DNA of 64,000 bases from a virus: positions 1 through 64,000 of IMG/VR virus record IMGVR_UViG_3300042864_000640. The stretch is one strand, 5' to 3'. Under the pieces are notes generated by a model that saw only the letters and a program-made list of their open reading frames with translations, made no database searches and was not told the origin of the DNA. The first letter of the stretch is position 1; every line of letters starts with the position of its first letter. The translations under genes were made by a program, and so were the position numbers. Positions 37,583-45,944 of this stretch are shown piece by piece.

Positions 37583-37960
37583 ATGAGAAAATTAATCGTA
37601 TTAGCATTAGTAATTATTGGATTCGTGGGATGTACAAAAGATGATATATTCCCAGAACCAACAAACCAATTGATATCACCGGAACTTGCAATTGCAAATT
37701 CGGTTGGTATTAAATTGCAGACACCATTCGTAACATCGGAAGTTGCTATGAATGTTAAAATGGAAACCGCTCAACCGGTTACAATTAAAATATTTGATAT
37801 AGCTAATAGAGTTGTATCCAAAGAAACAGTGAATGTTAAAGCAGGTGATAATGTACTCAAAGTATATACATCAGCGTTACCATCATCAGCGTATAGAATT
37901 GGATTATTTGATTCAAAAAATACGCAATTAGGAATAACGGATTTTAATAAAATAAACTAA
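37583..37960 (+). CDS. Lipoprotein with a sorting-domain-like beta fold (2)
   Basis: The 125-residue protein has a signal peptide and lipobox GFVGC-TK. The mature part (VTIKIFDIANRVVSKETVNV, then GDNVLKVYTSALPSSAYRIG) has the strand and G-D-N pattern of Por-type sorting tails. It is a likely paralogue of the preceding lipoprotein, 1 base apart. Confidence 0.68.
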   Translation: MRKLIVLALVIIGFVGCTKDDIFPEPTNQLISPELAIANSVGIKLQTPFVTSEVAMNVKMETAQPVTIKIFDIANRVVSKETVNVKAGDNVLKVYTSALPSSAYRIGLFDSKNTQLGITDFNKIN

Positions 37961-37972
37961 AAATAAAAAAAG

Positions 37973-38290
37973 ATGTCAGAAGAAGTAGAAAACTCAAATG
38001 ATGGTACTCTATCAGGATTAAAGAAAACTATTATTGGTGTGGTAACAACCGCAGTAATGGGATTAGGAACTTGGGGTGTAACTCAATTAACAGGTGGCGA
38101 TGAAGCTCCTGCTCCCGCCGCAGCACCAGTAATTAATATTACAAACTCTAACCAACAATCTCAAGCAGCAGGTGGTGGTAAGACTGTAATTATTAAAGAA
38201 AAAGAAACTGTTAAAGAAAAAGCCGCTCCAGCGCCAGCACCTAAAAAGAAAGAAGGTGATGAGTTCAAAGAAGAAGCACCTAAGTGGTAA
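37973..38290 (+). CDS. Single-TM Ala/Pro/Lys-rich protein
   Basis: The 105-residue protein has one membrane helix (KTIIGVVTTAVMGLGTWGVT) and then a low-complexity tail with APAPAAAP, INITNSNQQSQ and alternating Lys/Glu. It probably spans an envelope membrane. Role unknown. Confidence 0.58.
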   Translation: MSEEVENSNDGTLSGLKKTIIGVVTTAVMGLGTWGVTQLTGGDEAPAPAAAPVINITNSNQQSQAAGGGKTVIIKEKETVKEKAAPAPAPKKKEGDEFKEEAPKW

Positions 38291-38316
38291 TTTAAAATAT
38301 AAAAAATTTATATAAA

Positions 38317-38913
38317 ATGGCAGAGCAACAACCGAGTGGTTTTAAAGATTTATTAAGTAATATGATGGCCAGAAGATGGTACATCACCGCATTGGTATTG
38401 GGTGGATTTATGTTAATTATAGGAGGAATGTTCTTCGCTATACTAAATAAATCGGATATAGCAGGAGAGTGGAAAGAACTTCTTCTATTATTATTAGGAG
38501 CATTTATTGGTTCTTATGGTAAAATCATCGACTATTGGTTTAGTGATACCGATAAGGATAAGATGTTAGTTCAGAAAATGGATGAAGAAGATGGAACTTC
38601 ATTATCAAATACTGCAGATTTACCAAACAATCCAATTATTCCAACTGATGTATCTCCATTAGTACTACCGATATCGGAAGTAGTTGAATCAGCTACAATC
38701 GTTGAAGTACCTAAAGCTAAAGTTGGTGTAGAAGTTGATGAGGATGGGGATGGTGTAATGGATGGTTTAGATTTTGATGGTGATGGTAAGATTGATGAAT
38801 ACTTCGCACATAGACAATGTGAGCACGTTTGGGGTGACTTAGATGGTGATGGCGATGAGGAGTGTTTGAAGTGTGGAAAAATTAAAGATGAAGATGCTGA
38901 AATGGCAGGATAA
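38317..38913 (+). CDS. Two-TM protein with calcium-type loops and a CxxC knuckle
   Basis: The 198-residue protein has two membrane helices near the N-terminus (ALVLGGFMLIIGGMFFAIL and LLLLLLGAFIGSYG). The tail has repeated Asp/Gly loops (VDEDGDGVMDGLDFDGDGK and LDGDGDEE) typical of calcium-binding repeats, and a CLKCG knuckle. The membrane part resembles holin-like proteins of Bacteroidota phages. Function unknown. Confidence 0.58.
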   Translation: MAEQQPSGFKDLLSNMMARRWYITALVLGGFMLIIGGMFFAILNKSDIAGEWKELLLLLLGAFIGSYGKIIDYWFSDTDKDKMLVQKMDEEDGTSLSNTADLPNNPIIPTDVSPLVLPISEVVESATIVEVPKAKVGVEVDEDGDGVMDGLDFDGDGKIDEYFAHRQCEHVWGDLDGDGDEECLKCGKIKDEDAEMAG

Positions 38914-38950
38914 ATAAGTTACATAGTATTAACAATTTAAATTAAAAACT

Positions 38951-39205
38951 ATGGGATTTTGGAAAGAATTATTTAGCGATGACAATCAAATAAATGAAAA
39001 ATCGGTTGTAGGTTTCGCAGCTTTTGCTGTAATGGTATTGGCAATGTTTGCCGATTTAGTAACCGGATATTTTGGTAAAGATTTAGTTATTAATGAATTC
39101 ATTTATAATTCATTTTTAGTTATTTGTTTGGGTTCATTTGGAATCGGTTCAATTGATAAGTTCATCAACAGCAAAAAGCCAACTTCAGAAGAAGAGGAAG
39201 GATAA
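38951..39205 (+). CDS. Holin-like two-TM protein
   Basis: The 84-residue protein has membrane helices VVGFAAFAVMVLAMFADLVT and FLVICLGSFGIGSID, with a charged C-terminus. Its size and topology match many small phage membrane proteins called holin-like. It is not next to the endolysin gene, so a lysis role is only possible. Confidence 0.55.
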   Translation: MGFWKELFSDDNQINEKSVVGFAAFAVMVLAMFADLVTGYFGKDLVINEFIYNSFLVICLGSFGIGSIDKFINSKKPTSEEEEG

Positions 39206-39220
39206 ATAAATTATTTATGT

Positions 39221-39943
39221 ATGAAAAAATTATTCGTATTATTAAGTTTATTTTTGTTAAGCAGTGTTGTGGTTGTTGCTCAAACAATAGGAAAAACACA
39301 AACCGAACAATATAAAGCATCATTCGAAACTGCAATTGATATTTCTCGTTTTTTAGATTATGAGGGAAAGCAAATTCCTATTCAAATTCTAAAAGCAGGT
39401 ATTTCGGATGAGATGTATGAAATGTATCCCGAACTCAAAGAAAAAAGAGTTGGATTGGGTGTTGCTAATATATCAATGGAATATTTGGAAAACCTTAATC
39501 GTTTCAAATTCACCGAAGATAAAACGGAAATTAAGAATAGAATGGTTAAGCAATTCCAAGCATCGCAAGCTGGAATTTCCGAAAACAAATTAGATGGTAG
39601 AGGAAAGATTAACTTAGCAGAATACTTTGTAACAATTGAATGTTATGATTATTCAGTATCGGAAGATGAGACAGTAAACCTTAAAGATGGTGTAAAGAAC
39701 CTAATGGTAACTCGTATTGGTTTACAGGTTCGTTTCACAAATGCAGAAACTGGTGTAGTATTCGGAGCAAGTGGACTAGGTGAAGCAAAAACGACTAGAG
39801 AACTAACACTATTATCAGATGCAACTGTAGATGAAATGAAATTCAATCAATCAACTATTTCAATCGCAACTAAGAAAGCATTGGATATTGCTTGTGCTAG
39901 AATTTTGGATAGAATGATTAAAAAAGGAATATTTGAAAAATAA
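39221..39943 (+). CDS. Exported CsgG-like protein
   Basis: The 240-residue protein has a Sec signal (KKLFVLLSLFLLSSVVVVA then Q). The mature part has GRGKINLAEYFVTIECYDYS and VTRIGLQVRFTNAETGVVFG, then a C-terminal helix FNQSTISIATKKALDIACAR, like CsgG/LpoB-type domains and the protein at 32634. Periplasmic or outer-membrane location expected. A terminator follows. Confidence 0.6.
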   Translation: MKKLFVLLSLFLLSSVVVVAQTIGKTQTEQYKASFETAIDISRFLDYEGKQIPIQILKAGISDEMYEMYPELKEKRVGLGVANISMEYLENLNRFKFTEDKTEIKNRMVKQFQASQAGISENKLDGRGKINLAEYFVTIECYDYSVSEDETVNLKDGVKNLMVTRIGLQVRFTNAETGVVFGASGLGEAKTTRELTLLSDATVDEMKFNQSTISIATKKALDIACARILDRMIKKGIFEK

Positions 39944-39968
39944 TATCTTAATAATTTATTAACATTGA

Positions 39969-39996
39969 AACCCCATCATTAAAATGGGGTTTTTTA
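39969..39996 (+). terminator. Rho-independent terminator
   Basis: AACCCCAT at 39969-39976 pairs with ATGGGGTT at 39984-39991, followed by a T-run. It ends the exported-protein operon. Confidence 0.85.
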
Positions 39997-40005
39997 TTTA
40001 TTACT

Positions 40006-40701
40006 ATGAAAGAACTACTAACTATTGTAATCCCTTGTAAAAACGAAAAGGATAATATTTACGAATGTGTTTCATTTATAGCGAAACAAATTGGTATAGC
40101 TGGAACTAGGATTATTATTGCAGATACTTCCGATGAGGGTGTTAGTTTAGATTTTTTAGAATATACGAAAAATGACTACCGATATTCATTAAATATTGAA
40201 CTAATCAAAGGTGGTTTTCCGGCTAAAGCCCGATTGGAGGGAAGTAAATTAGTAACTACTCCTTATATTCTTTTTTTAGATGCAGATATAATGTTATTCA
40301 ACAAATTCCTATTAGGCGAATGTTTAGCATATAATACTGATTTAGTAACTGTACCATTCCAAACGGAAAAAGGATTTAATTGGATATTCCGTTTATTTGA
40401 TATTCAACAAAGAATAAGTAATTGGATAGGAACTCCATTTGCAGTAGGTGGATTCCAATTATGGAAAACCGAAGCATATTGGAAAACGGGTGGATATGAT
40501 GAAACACATTTATTTGCAGAAGATTATTGGGTTTCTCAAAAAGCAGAAAGTATGAAGATACACAAAACAAAGGGTGTATGGACATCTGCAAGAAGATTTA
40601 AAAACAAAGGATTTCTTTACATGTTTATATTAAGTATCAAATGCTACATCAACCGAAACAATACAAACTTCTTCAAAAACCATCAAAATTATTGGATATG
40701 A
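40006..40701 (+). CDS. Glycosyltransferase, GT2 family
   Basis: The 231-residue GT-A enzyme has LTIVIPCKNEKDNIYECV, LFLDADIMLFNKF with the D-x-D site, and a HLFAEDYWVSQKA segment in the place of the catalytic ED motif. It starts 10 bases after a terminator with no obvious separate promoter. It is paired with a lipid-A-type phosphoesterase gene by a 4-base overlap, which hints at envelope glycolipid work. Confidence 0.85.
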   Translation: MKELLTIVIPCKNEKDNIYECVSFIAKQIGIAGTRIIIADTSDEGVSLDFLEYTKNDYRYSLNIELIKGGFPAKARLEGSKLVTTPYILFLDADIMLFNKFLLGECLAYNTDLVTVPFQTEKGFNWIFRLFDIQQRISNWIGTPFAVGGFQLWKTEAYWKTGGYDETHLFAEDYWVSQKAESMKIHKTKGVWTSARRFKNKGFLYMFILSIKCYINRNNTNFFKNHQNYWI

Positions 40702-41426
40702 AACATCAAGCAATAATAGTATCCGATTTACATTTGGGAACAAAAGATAGTAAAGCAGACGAGTTTATTGAATTTTTGGATTCACATCCAACCGATTTAC
40801 TAATCCTTAATGGGGATATCGTAGATGGTTGGGCTTTAAGTAGAGGAACTAAGTGGAAAAAGCAGCATACTAAAGTTATATCAAAATTATTAAAATTATC
40901 AAAGAAAACCAAAATCATTTGGATAAGGGGAAACCATGATGAGTTTATACAAGAGTTCATTGGAACACATTTGGGAGCAATTGAAATTAGAGAAGATTAT
41001 AAGTTGGATATCAATAATACTATGGAGAGTTACTATATTTTCCACGGAGATGTTATTGATGTTTTTATAACCAAATACAAATGGTTATCAAAGATAGGTT
41101 CAGTAGGATATGATTTTGCACTCTGGTTAAACAGAGTATATAACACATATCGTAAATGGAGAAAGTTACCTTATATATCCATTTCACAAAAGATTAAAGA
41201 AAGTGTTAAGGTAGCAACAAACTATGTAAACGATTTCGAAGTTACTGCATTATCTATGGCCGCTAAAAAAGGGTGTAATGGGGTGATTTGCGGACACATT
41301 CACCAACCTGCGGATAGAGTTATTAATGGTAAAAGATATCTCAATAGTGGGGATTGGGTAGAAAATATGAGTGCTATTTGTATAGATAATATTGGAAAGA
41401 TATATTTATATAAAAATAGATTATGA
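40698..41426 (+). CDS. LpxH-like metallophosphoesterase
   Basis: The product has 242 residues from the ATG at 40698, which overlaps the previous stop as ATGA. Metal-binding motifs are in order: VSDLHLG, NGDIVDGW, RGNHDEF, FHGDVID and GHIHQPAD. The pattern matches UDP-2,3-diacylglucosamine pyrophosphatase-like enzymes widespread in Bacteroidota. It might alter lipid A or related lipids. Confidence 0.85.
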   Translation: MKHQAIIVSDLHLGTKDSKADEFIEFLDSHPTDLLILNGDIVDGWALSRGTKWKKQHTKVISKLLKLSKKTKIIWIRGNHDEFIQEFIGTHLGAIEIREDYKLDINNTMESYYIFHGDVIDVFITKYKWLSKIGSVGYDFALWLNRVYNTYRKWRKLPYISISQKIKESVKVATNYVNDFEVTALSMAAKKGCNGVICGHIHQPADRVINGKRYLNSGDWVENMSAICIDNIGKIYLYKNRL

Positions 41427-41605
41427 ATAAAAGATTGTTATCAATTTTATTAACAACTGCTATATTATTATTAGTAATTGGAATTGGATATTTATTTTAT
41501 AATTTCCACAGTCAATCATTATCAGTATTAATAGGGATTATAGGTTTGTTGTTCATAAAACATATATACGTTGCAGTATATCATTCATTAGATGACAAAG
41601 TGTAA
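41423..41605 (+). CDS. Small two-TM protein
   Basis: The 60-residue protein has two hydrophobic segments (ILLTTAILLLVIGIGYLFY and LIGIIGLLFIKHIYVAVY). It overlaps the phosphoesterase gene by 4 bases and the next gene by 1. Function unknown. Confidence 0.55.
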   Translation: MNKRLLSILLTTAILLLVIGIGYLFYNFHSQSLSVLIGIIGLLFIKHIYVAVYHSLDDKV

Positions 41606-43005
41606 TGAATAAATGGCTATTATCCTTAACGATAATTGTTATATCATTATTCGCTGAACAAGCGATAGGGCAAACCTATACCCAAACATTCGTAGATAAG
41701 TGTACGGGTGAAAAAAAGATAGCCACAACTACGATAATAAATGGAAACGCAACTGTATCCTTTTATAATCAGGTCAGAACATTCACTCCATTAGAAGTAC
41801 AAACGGGTTTAATTCAAAGTTGGTTACTAACAACTAAAACTACATACGAAGCATTAACTTGCCCCGTTATCAATAATCCAATAGTACAACAAGCCGTAGC
41901 AAATGCAGCTGCAACGGCAGCTAGTAGTGCAGCAGCTAGTGCGGCATCTTCGGCGGCTAGCTCAGCAGCTTCATCATCAGCATCTTCGGCGGCAAGTAGT
42001 TCAGCTAGTTCGGCTGCAGCTAGTTCGGCATCATCAACACCACCACCTACATCAACTCCACCGCCAGCAAGTGGTGGTTCATCACAAAGTGGGGGTAGTT
42101 CTTCATCATCTTCGTCACAAAGTTCGGGTAGTTCATCTGAAAGTAAAACGGAAGCAAAGACTGAAACCAAATCGGAAACAAAGAGTGAATCCAAATCGGA
42201 AAGCAAATCCGAAAGTAAGAGTGAGGAGAAAAAGGAAGAAGCTAAATCGGAATCCAAAGAGGAGAAGAAAGAAGAATCTAAATCAGAAGAAAAGAAGGAA
42301 GAGAAAAAAGAGGAGAAGAAGGAAGAAAAGAAAAAAGAAAAGCAAGCTGTATCTAATCCAATGTTATTATCATCAGATTTATCTACAATAGAATCACCGG
42401 ATGGTAGATGGTTACAATCAGCTACAATTGGTGTATCTAAAGCATCTATGGCTGGCGATGAAAGTTATACGGGAACTGCCGTTATTATGAGTGATTTAAA
42501 AACATTCGTATTAAGTGGTGGATATACTAAGTTAGATTTTTCGGAAGGTAAATTAAACGCCATACATTCTTACTCATCTGCATTCGCATATTTGAATGGT
42601 AACTATATGAACTTATTAGGTTATACATGGATTAAACCAACTGCAAAGTATGGAGTATTTGGATATAATTTGGGGGTAATCAATTTACTGCTTGAAAATG
42701 GAAAAGGTGGATATGATTATAATATGTCAACATCAGCCGTAGCATTTTGGACAAAACCATATCAGTATAGTAAGAAACTAACGGTATCACCTCAAATATT
42801 TACAATGTTTGCTCCAATATCATATAATACAGTAGCAGGAATGACCACTGTGAATAGGCATATGGGATTCCTATTGGGTTCATCCTTTGATTATAAAATC
42901 AGTAAAAGATTTGGACTTAGTATAAACTATAAGTTAAGTGGTAATACAGCACCCGGTTCACCATTCCTAAGCAACATTTTGATTGGAAGTAGAATGATAC
43001 TTTAA
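41605..43005 (+). CDS. Predicted outer-membrane beta-barrel with low-complexity stalk
   Basis: The 466-residue protein has a Sec signal (NKWLLSLTIIVISLFAEQAIG), a small folded head (about 24-95), an Ala/Ser tract, a Pro/Gly/Ser hinge, a long Lys/Ser/Glu tract (about 175-250) and a C-terminal barrel-like domain. The domain has alternating strands with aromatic girdles and ends SRMIL. The plan is like an adhesin or autotransporter. A phage-encoded outer-membrane protein is uncommon. Confidence 0.65.
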   Translation: MNKWLLSLTIIVISLFAEQAIGQTYTQTFVDKCTGEKKIATTTIINGNATVSFYNQVRTFTPLEVQTGLIQSWLLTTKTTYEALTCPVINNPIVQQAVANAAATAASSAAASAASSAASSAASSSASSAASSSASSAAASSASSTPPPTSTPPPASGGSSQSGGSSSSSSSQSSGSSSESKTEAKTETKSETKSESKSESKSESKSEEKKEEAKSESKEEKKEESKSEEKKEEKKEEKKEEKKKEKQAVSNPMLLSSDLSTIESPDGRWLQSATIGVSKASMAGDESYTGTAVIMSDLKTFVLSGGYTKLDFSEGKLNAIHSYSSAFAYLNGNYMNLLGYTWIKPTAKYGVFGYNLGVINLLLENGKGGYDYNMSTSAVAFWTKPYQYSKKLTVSPQIFTMFAPISYNTVAGMTTVNRHMGFLLGSSFDYKISKRFGLSINYKLSGNTAPGSPFLSNILIGSRMIL

Positions 43006-43046
43006 TTAATTTATGTTATATATATAGCTAAAATAAACGCAATCGG

Positions 43047-43649
43047 ATGAAGAAATTTTTATTATCAATTATCACTATTGTAGTGATATCGTTATCAACA
43101 TTCGCACAGGATGTTACAATTAAGAACCACGTATTTCAAGTGTTGTACTCACAAACATTAGAGCAACCATTAGTAATTAAATATCGTTCAACTAATAGAC
43201 CAACTAAAGTTAATAGAGGGGCTATGGATTTCTATAAAGAAAAGGATATCAAAACATCTGATGCGGACGATTATAAGGCTAACATATATGATAAAGGACA
43301 TGGTGCACCTGCTGCAACGTTTTCGGATAATATGGAAAACCTAAAACAAACCTTTTCATATTTGAATTGTATAATGCAAGACCAATACCTTAACAGAGGT
43401 GAGTGGAGATTATTAGAAGAGCAAGAAAGAAAATGGGATGATACTGAAAACTTAACAATCATCATCAAATGTATATTCGATAAAACACCTAAGAGAGTAC
43501 CAACGGGAGCAGCAATTCCATTGGTATTACATAAACATATCTATTTCGAAACACAAAAGAAATGGAAGTGTTATGTATTCTTAAATGAAAAACCTAAATA
43601 TAAGTGGGATGAGCTAGAAATGGTTTGCCCACCATCTGACCACCAATAA
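43047..43649 (+). CDS. Exported DNA/RNA non-specific endonuclease (NUC1/NucA-like)
   Basis: The 200-residue protein has a Sec signal (KKFLLSIITIVVISLSTFA then Q). The nuclease core has YDKGHGAPAATFSDNMENL near residues 81-99, with the D-x-GH-AP motif of the His-Me NUC family. SYLNCIMQDQYLNRGEWRLLE and VPTGAAIPLVLHKHIYF follow. It would degrade DNA or RNA in the periplasm or outside the cell. Confidence 0.82.
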   Translation: MKKFLLSIITIVVISLSTFAQDVTIKNHVFQVLYSQTLEQPLVIKYRSTNRPTKVNRGAMDFYKEKDIKTSDADDYKANIYDKGHGAPAATFSDNMENLKQTFSYLNCIMQDQYLNRGEWRLLEEQERKWDDTENLTIIIKCIFDKTPKRVPTGAAIPLVLHKHIYFETQKKWKCYVFLNEKPKYKWDELEMVCPPSDHQ

Positions 43650-43666
43650 AACAAAAATTAAAAGTA

Positions 43667-44080
43667 GTGTTTGTACCAAATCATTTACATCTATTAGTAA
43701 AGGGGTATATGAGCAACCCACCAAAAGAAGAAGCTCGTTTGAATGAATTTTTCAAAAGTTTAGTAAATAAAGTTAGAATGGTAGTAGTTGCCGGCCCCAC
43801 ATCGGTGTATGTGAATGAGGAAGGTAATGAAGGAATTACGGGAACTGTAACATTGGCAACATCGCACTCATCGATACACGTTTGGGATGCACAAAGTCCA
43901 TCGATGTTTCAGTTTGATTTATATAGTTGTTCGTGTTTTACGGCAGAAGAAGTATTAGAAGAATTAAATAGTTGGTTTCAGTTGGAATCGGCTAATTGGA
44001 TTATGTTAGATAGAAATGGTGAAAACTTCTTATCAGCCGGTGCCGGAAAATGGGAAGGGGCTGGGGTAACGAAGTCGTAA
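43667..44080 (+). CDS. S-adenosylmethionine-decarboxylase-like protein
   Basis: The product has 137 residues from a GTG at 43667; this start keeps the N-terminal HLHLLVKGYM strand expected in the family. TVTLATSHSSIHVWD contains the S-H-x3-H processing-site pattern, and FDLYSCSCF lies where SpeD has FTCG. It could make decarboxylated AdoMet for polyamines that neutralise packaged DNA. An ATG at 43709 would cut the first strand. Confidence 0.65.
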   Translation: MFVPNHLHLLVKGYMSNPPKEEARLNEFFKSLVNKVRMVVVAGPTSVYVNEEGNEGITGTVTLATSHSSIHVWDAQSPSMFQFDLYSCSCFTAEEVLEELNSWFQLESANWIMLDRNGENFLSAGAGKWEGAGVTKS

Positions 44081-44100
44081 CCTCAAAAATTTTTGATAGT

Positions 44101-44613
44101 ATGCGACCAATCAAGTTCGTAAGCCGTACCGAAGAGTTCGAGCTTATCGATGCATTAGGGGATGAGTTGTTAGAAGCCGGATGGAATGCTTTTAATTCTA
44201 CTATCATAACGGTATCTACGGATTATTCGGCTATTGTTGGTCAAATCCTACGACATCACCTTTCATACGATGGTGAGATATGTGATGGATTCGGAATCGA
44301 TGTTCCATACCCTGATGAAGAATGGGATGATAAATACATATTTGAAATGAGAACCGCCTTTCAAACCCATAAACACACATTTAGGTATAAGACCCCTATA
44401 TTGGTGGAAGCTGGGGTAATAAGGGGAGGGAACTACACATACGTTGTTGATTGGATGAGGAGGTATTTAGGTTACGACCAAAAGATAATTACTCTCACTC
44501 TATATGAGAACTTAGGGAGTAAGTTCAAATCCGATTTTGTGGGCGACTACTATGATGATACAATCCAAGACCTTACTTTTTGGTGGGAAAGGGATAATAA
44601 CCATTGGAAATAG
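44101..44613 (+). CDS. Phage protein of unknown function
   Basis: The product has 170 residues from the ATG at 44101; an ATG at 44050 lies inside the previous gene. It contains ILVEAGVIRGGNYTYVVDWM and LYENLGSKFKSDFVGDYYDD, then DLTFWWERDNNHW. I recall similar blocks in T4-type cyanophage proteins of unknown function; a phosphoribosyltransferase-like fold is possible. A terminator-like repeat follows. Confidence 0.55.
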   Translation: MRPIKFVSRTEEFELIDALGDELLEAGWNAFNSTIITVSTDYSAIVGQILRHHLSYDGEICDGFGIDVPYPDEEWDDKYIFEMRTAFQTHKHTFRYKTPILVEAGVIRGGNYTYVVDWMRRYLGYDQKIITLTLYENLGSKFKSDFVGDYYDDTIQDLTFWWERDNNHWK

Positions 44614-44624
44614 GGTATCTCGCT

Positions 44625-44680
44625 AACCCATTGATTTTTAACGACTTATAACTCATTGATAACCAATGGGTTATTTTTTT
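44625..44680 (+). terminator. Terminator containing the palindromic intergenic repeat
   Basis: AACCCATTG at 44625-44633 pairs with CAATGGGTT at 44664-44672, followed by a T-run. Inside lies an ATAACTC-ATTGAT-AACCAATG-GGTTAT dyad (about 44650-44675) related to repeats near 2.9, 47.2 and 62.6 kb. Confidence 0.65.
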
Positions 44681-44765
44681 GCCCCATATTAAGGTTTTTT
44701 CTATATGTAACGGGTTGATGTTCTATAAAAAATTTTTGACTTTTACAACTTTTTTTTATAAAAAG

Positions 44766-44797
44766 CTTGTGCAATCCAATCTTTTTTTGTATCTTTA
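44766..44797 (+). promoter_or_regulatory. Promoter with the conserved ATGAGAGACAT leader (copy 1)
   Basis: CTTGT at 44766-44770 and TATCTTTA at 44790-44797 have 19-base spacing. The 25 bases at 44794-44818, including an ATGAGAGACATTA segment, are repeated identically at 47441-47465. Confidence 0.6.
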
Positions 44798-44838
44798 CTA
44801 AGTAAATGAGAGACATTAATAATCTAAATCAATCAAAA

Positions 44839-45156
44839 ATGAGTAAAAGTTACATTAGTTCAGAAGAAATCTTAAAAGAAGTTTCAGAAATCGGTAATTT
44901 CAAAGGGTATATCGATAGTATGAGTGGTACATTGGAATGGTGGGATAAGGAAAACGATATTACTATATTAGCTACCCCAAATTGGGAAACCGATGGTGAA
45001 GTACCTTTCGATGTAGATAGAGGTGATGGGATGGAAATATGGAATGTGTGTACTATTAAAATGATAGATGGTACTAAGGGTGAACAATTTACTCACTATC
45101 TTAATGTGTTAATGATGATAATGAATCATTACAAAAATATCAACGATAACAAATAA
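44839..45156 (+). CDS. Small acidic protein of unknown function
   Basis: The product has 105 residues from the ATG at 44839. An in-frame ATG at 44806 would add MRDINNLNQSK, but that segment belongs to a leader shared with another gene, so the later start is preferred. Contains TLEWWDKENDITIL and a HYLNVLMMIMNHY helix. First gene of a run of small unknown genes. Confidence 0.55.
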   Translation: MSKSYISSEEILKEVSEIGNFKGYIDSMSGTLEWWDKENDITILATPNWETDGEVPFDVDRGDGMEIWNVCTIKMIDGTKGEQFTHYLNVLMMIMNHYKNINDNK

Positions 45157-45178
45157 TTTAACCTTAAAATTTAAAAAT

Positions 45179-45538
45179 ATGAGTTTACCATTTAATCTTA
45201 ATTCAGTATTAGCAACCGCTTCTTTAATCGAAGGGTTCGATGTAGTTAGAAACGCTTTCCCTGTTGAAGGACGTTTTACTAAACGTGTTATCACTTATTC
45301 AGATGCCGTATATGAGGCGTTGAATGATGTGATGGAAGATTATTCAGATTGGCCTGAAGACCAGGGGTTTGGTAGTTCCGATATGACTTACGTTCGTAAA
45401 TCATTCGTTGATTCAATGATTAGTTTAGCTAATCTTAATGGTTATTATATGACCGATTTCAAACCCTACTTAAAAGTGGTTGAGTATTCGGAAATTGAGA
45501 AGGAAGAATATGACCTTCGTAGAGAGCAGGGATTGTAA
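45179..45538 (+). CDS. Small protein of unknown function
   Basis: The 119-residue protein contains LIEGFDVVRNAFPVEG, then ALNDVMEDYSDWPEDQGFG. It is preceded by the CTTAAAATTTAAAA-type leader found before many genes here. No family recognised. Confidence 0.55.
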   Translation: MSLPFNLNSVLATASLIEGFDVVRNAFPVEGRFTKRVITYSDAVYEALNDVMEDYSDWPEDQGFGSSDMTYVRKSFVDSMISLANLNGYYMTDFKPYLKVVEYSEIEKEEYDLRREQGL

Positions 45539-45563
45539 TTATTAAACTTAAAACTTAAAAGAT

Positions 45564-45791
45564 ATGAAAATTAGAGAATTTTATTTAGAGGCTTACCCAA
45601 CCGATGAATTGGGATTAGAACTTAACGAAACCCCAACGTTTCCTGGTTTATTAAATCAACTGATTGTTGATGGTGATGTGTATAGATACATTGGTGTTAG
45701 TGATAGTATTGTTAGAGAACGATTGTTTGAAAAACTGGCAGAGACTTTGAATGTTAGTTATGATTATATTTACAATTTATGGTTAAACTAA
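45564..45791 (+). CDS. Small protein of unknown function
   Basis: The 75-residue protein begins KIREFYLEAYPTDELGLEL. An AAACTTAAAAGAT-type leader precedes it. I recall the N-terminal FYLEAYPTDELG style in small phage proteins (gp-type hypothetical). Function unknown. Confidence 0.55.
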   Translation: MKIREFYLEAYPTDELGLELNETPTFPGLLNQLIVDGDVYRYIGVSDSIVRERLFEKLAETLNVSYDYIYNLWLN

Positions 45792-45795
45792 ACAT

Positions 45796-45942
45796 ATGAG
45801 TAAATTACCTAAACATCGTATTTTAATGATGGAATCATTAGAATTGTTATTCAGCGGTAAGAAAGCTGAATTTAAAAAGAAACTTACAAAGGCTAAAGCC
45901 GAAACCAACAAATTTTATTCAATCAAATCTAAAACTAAATAA
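45796..45942 (+). CDS. Small basic protein of unknown function
   Basis: The 48-residue, Lys-rich, helical protein contains MMESLELLFSGKKAEFKKKL. It starts 4 bases after the preceding stop and ends 2 bases before the next start, so the tiling supports a real gene. Confidence 0.5.
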   Translation: MSKLPKHRILMMESLELLFSGKKAEFKKKLTKAKAETNKFYSIKSKTK

Positions 45943-45944
45943 CT

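Noticed and set aside
41814-42391. Long frames in other phases across the low-complexity stalk of the predicted barrel protein
   Set aside because: The Asp/Glu/Ala-rich minus-strand frame and the Arg/Gln/His-rich plus-strand frame are by-products of Ser/Ala/Lys/Glu repeats in the real gene.
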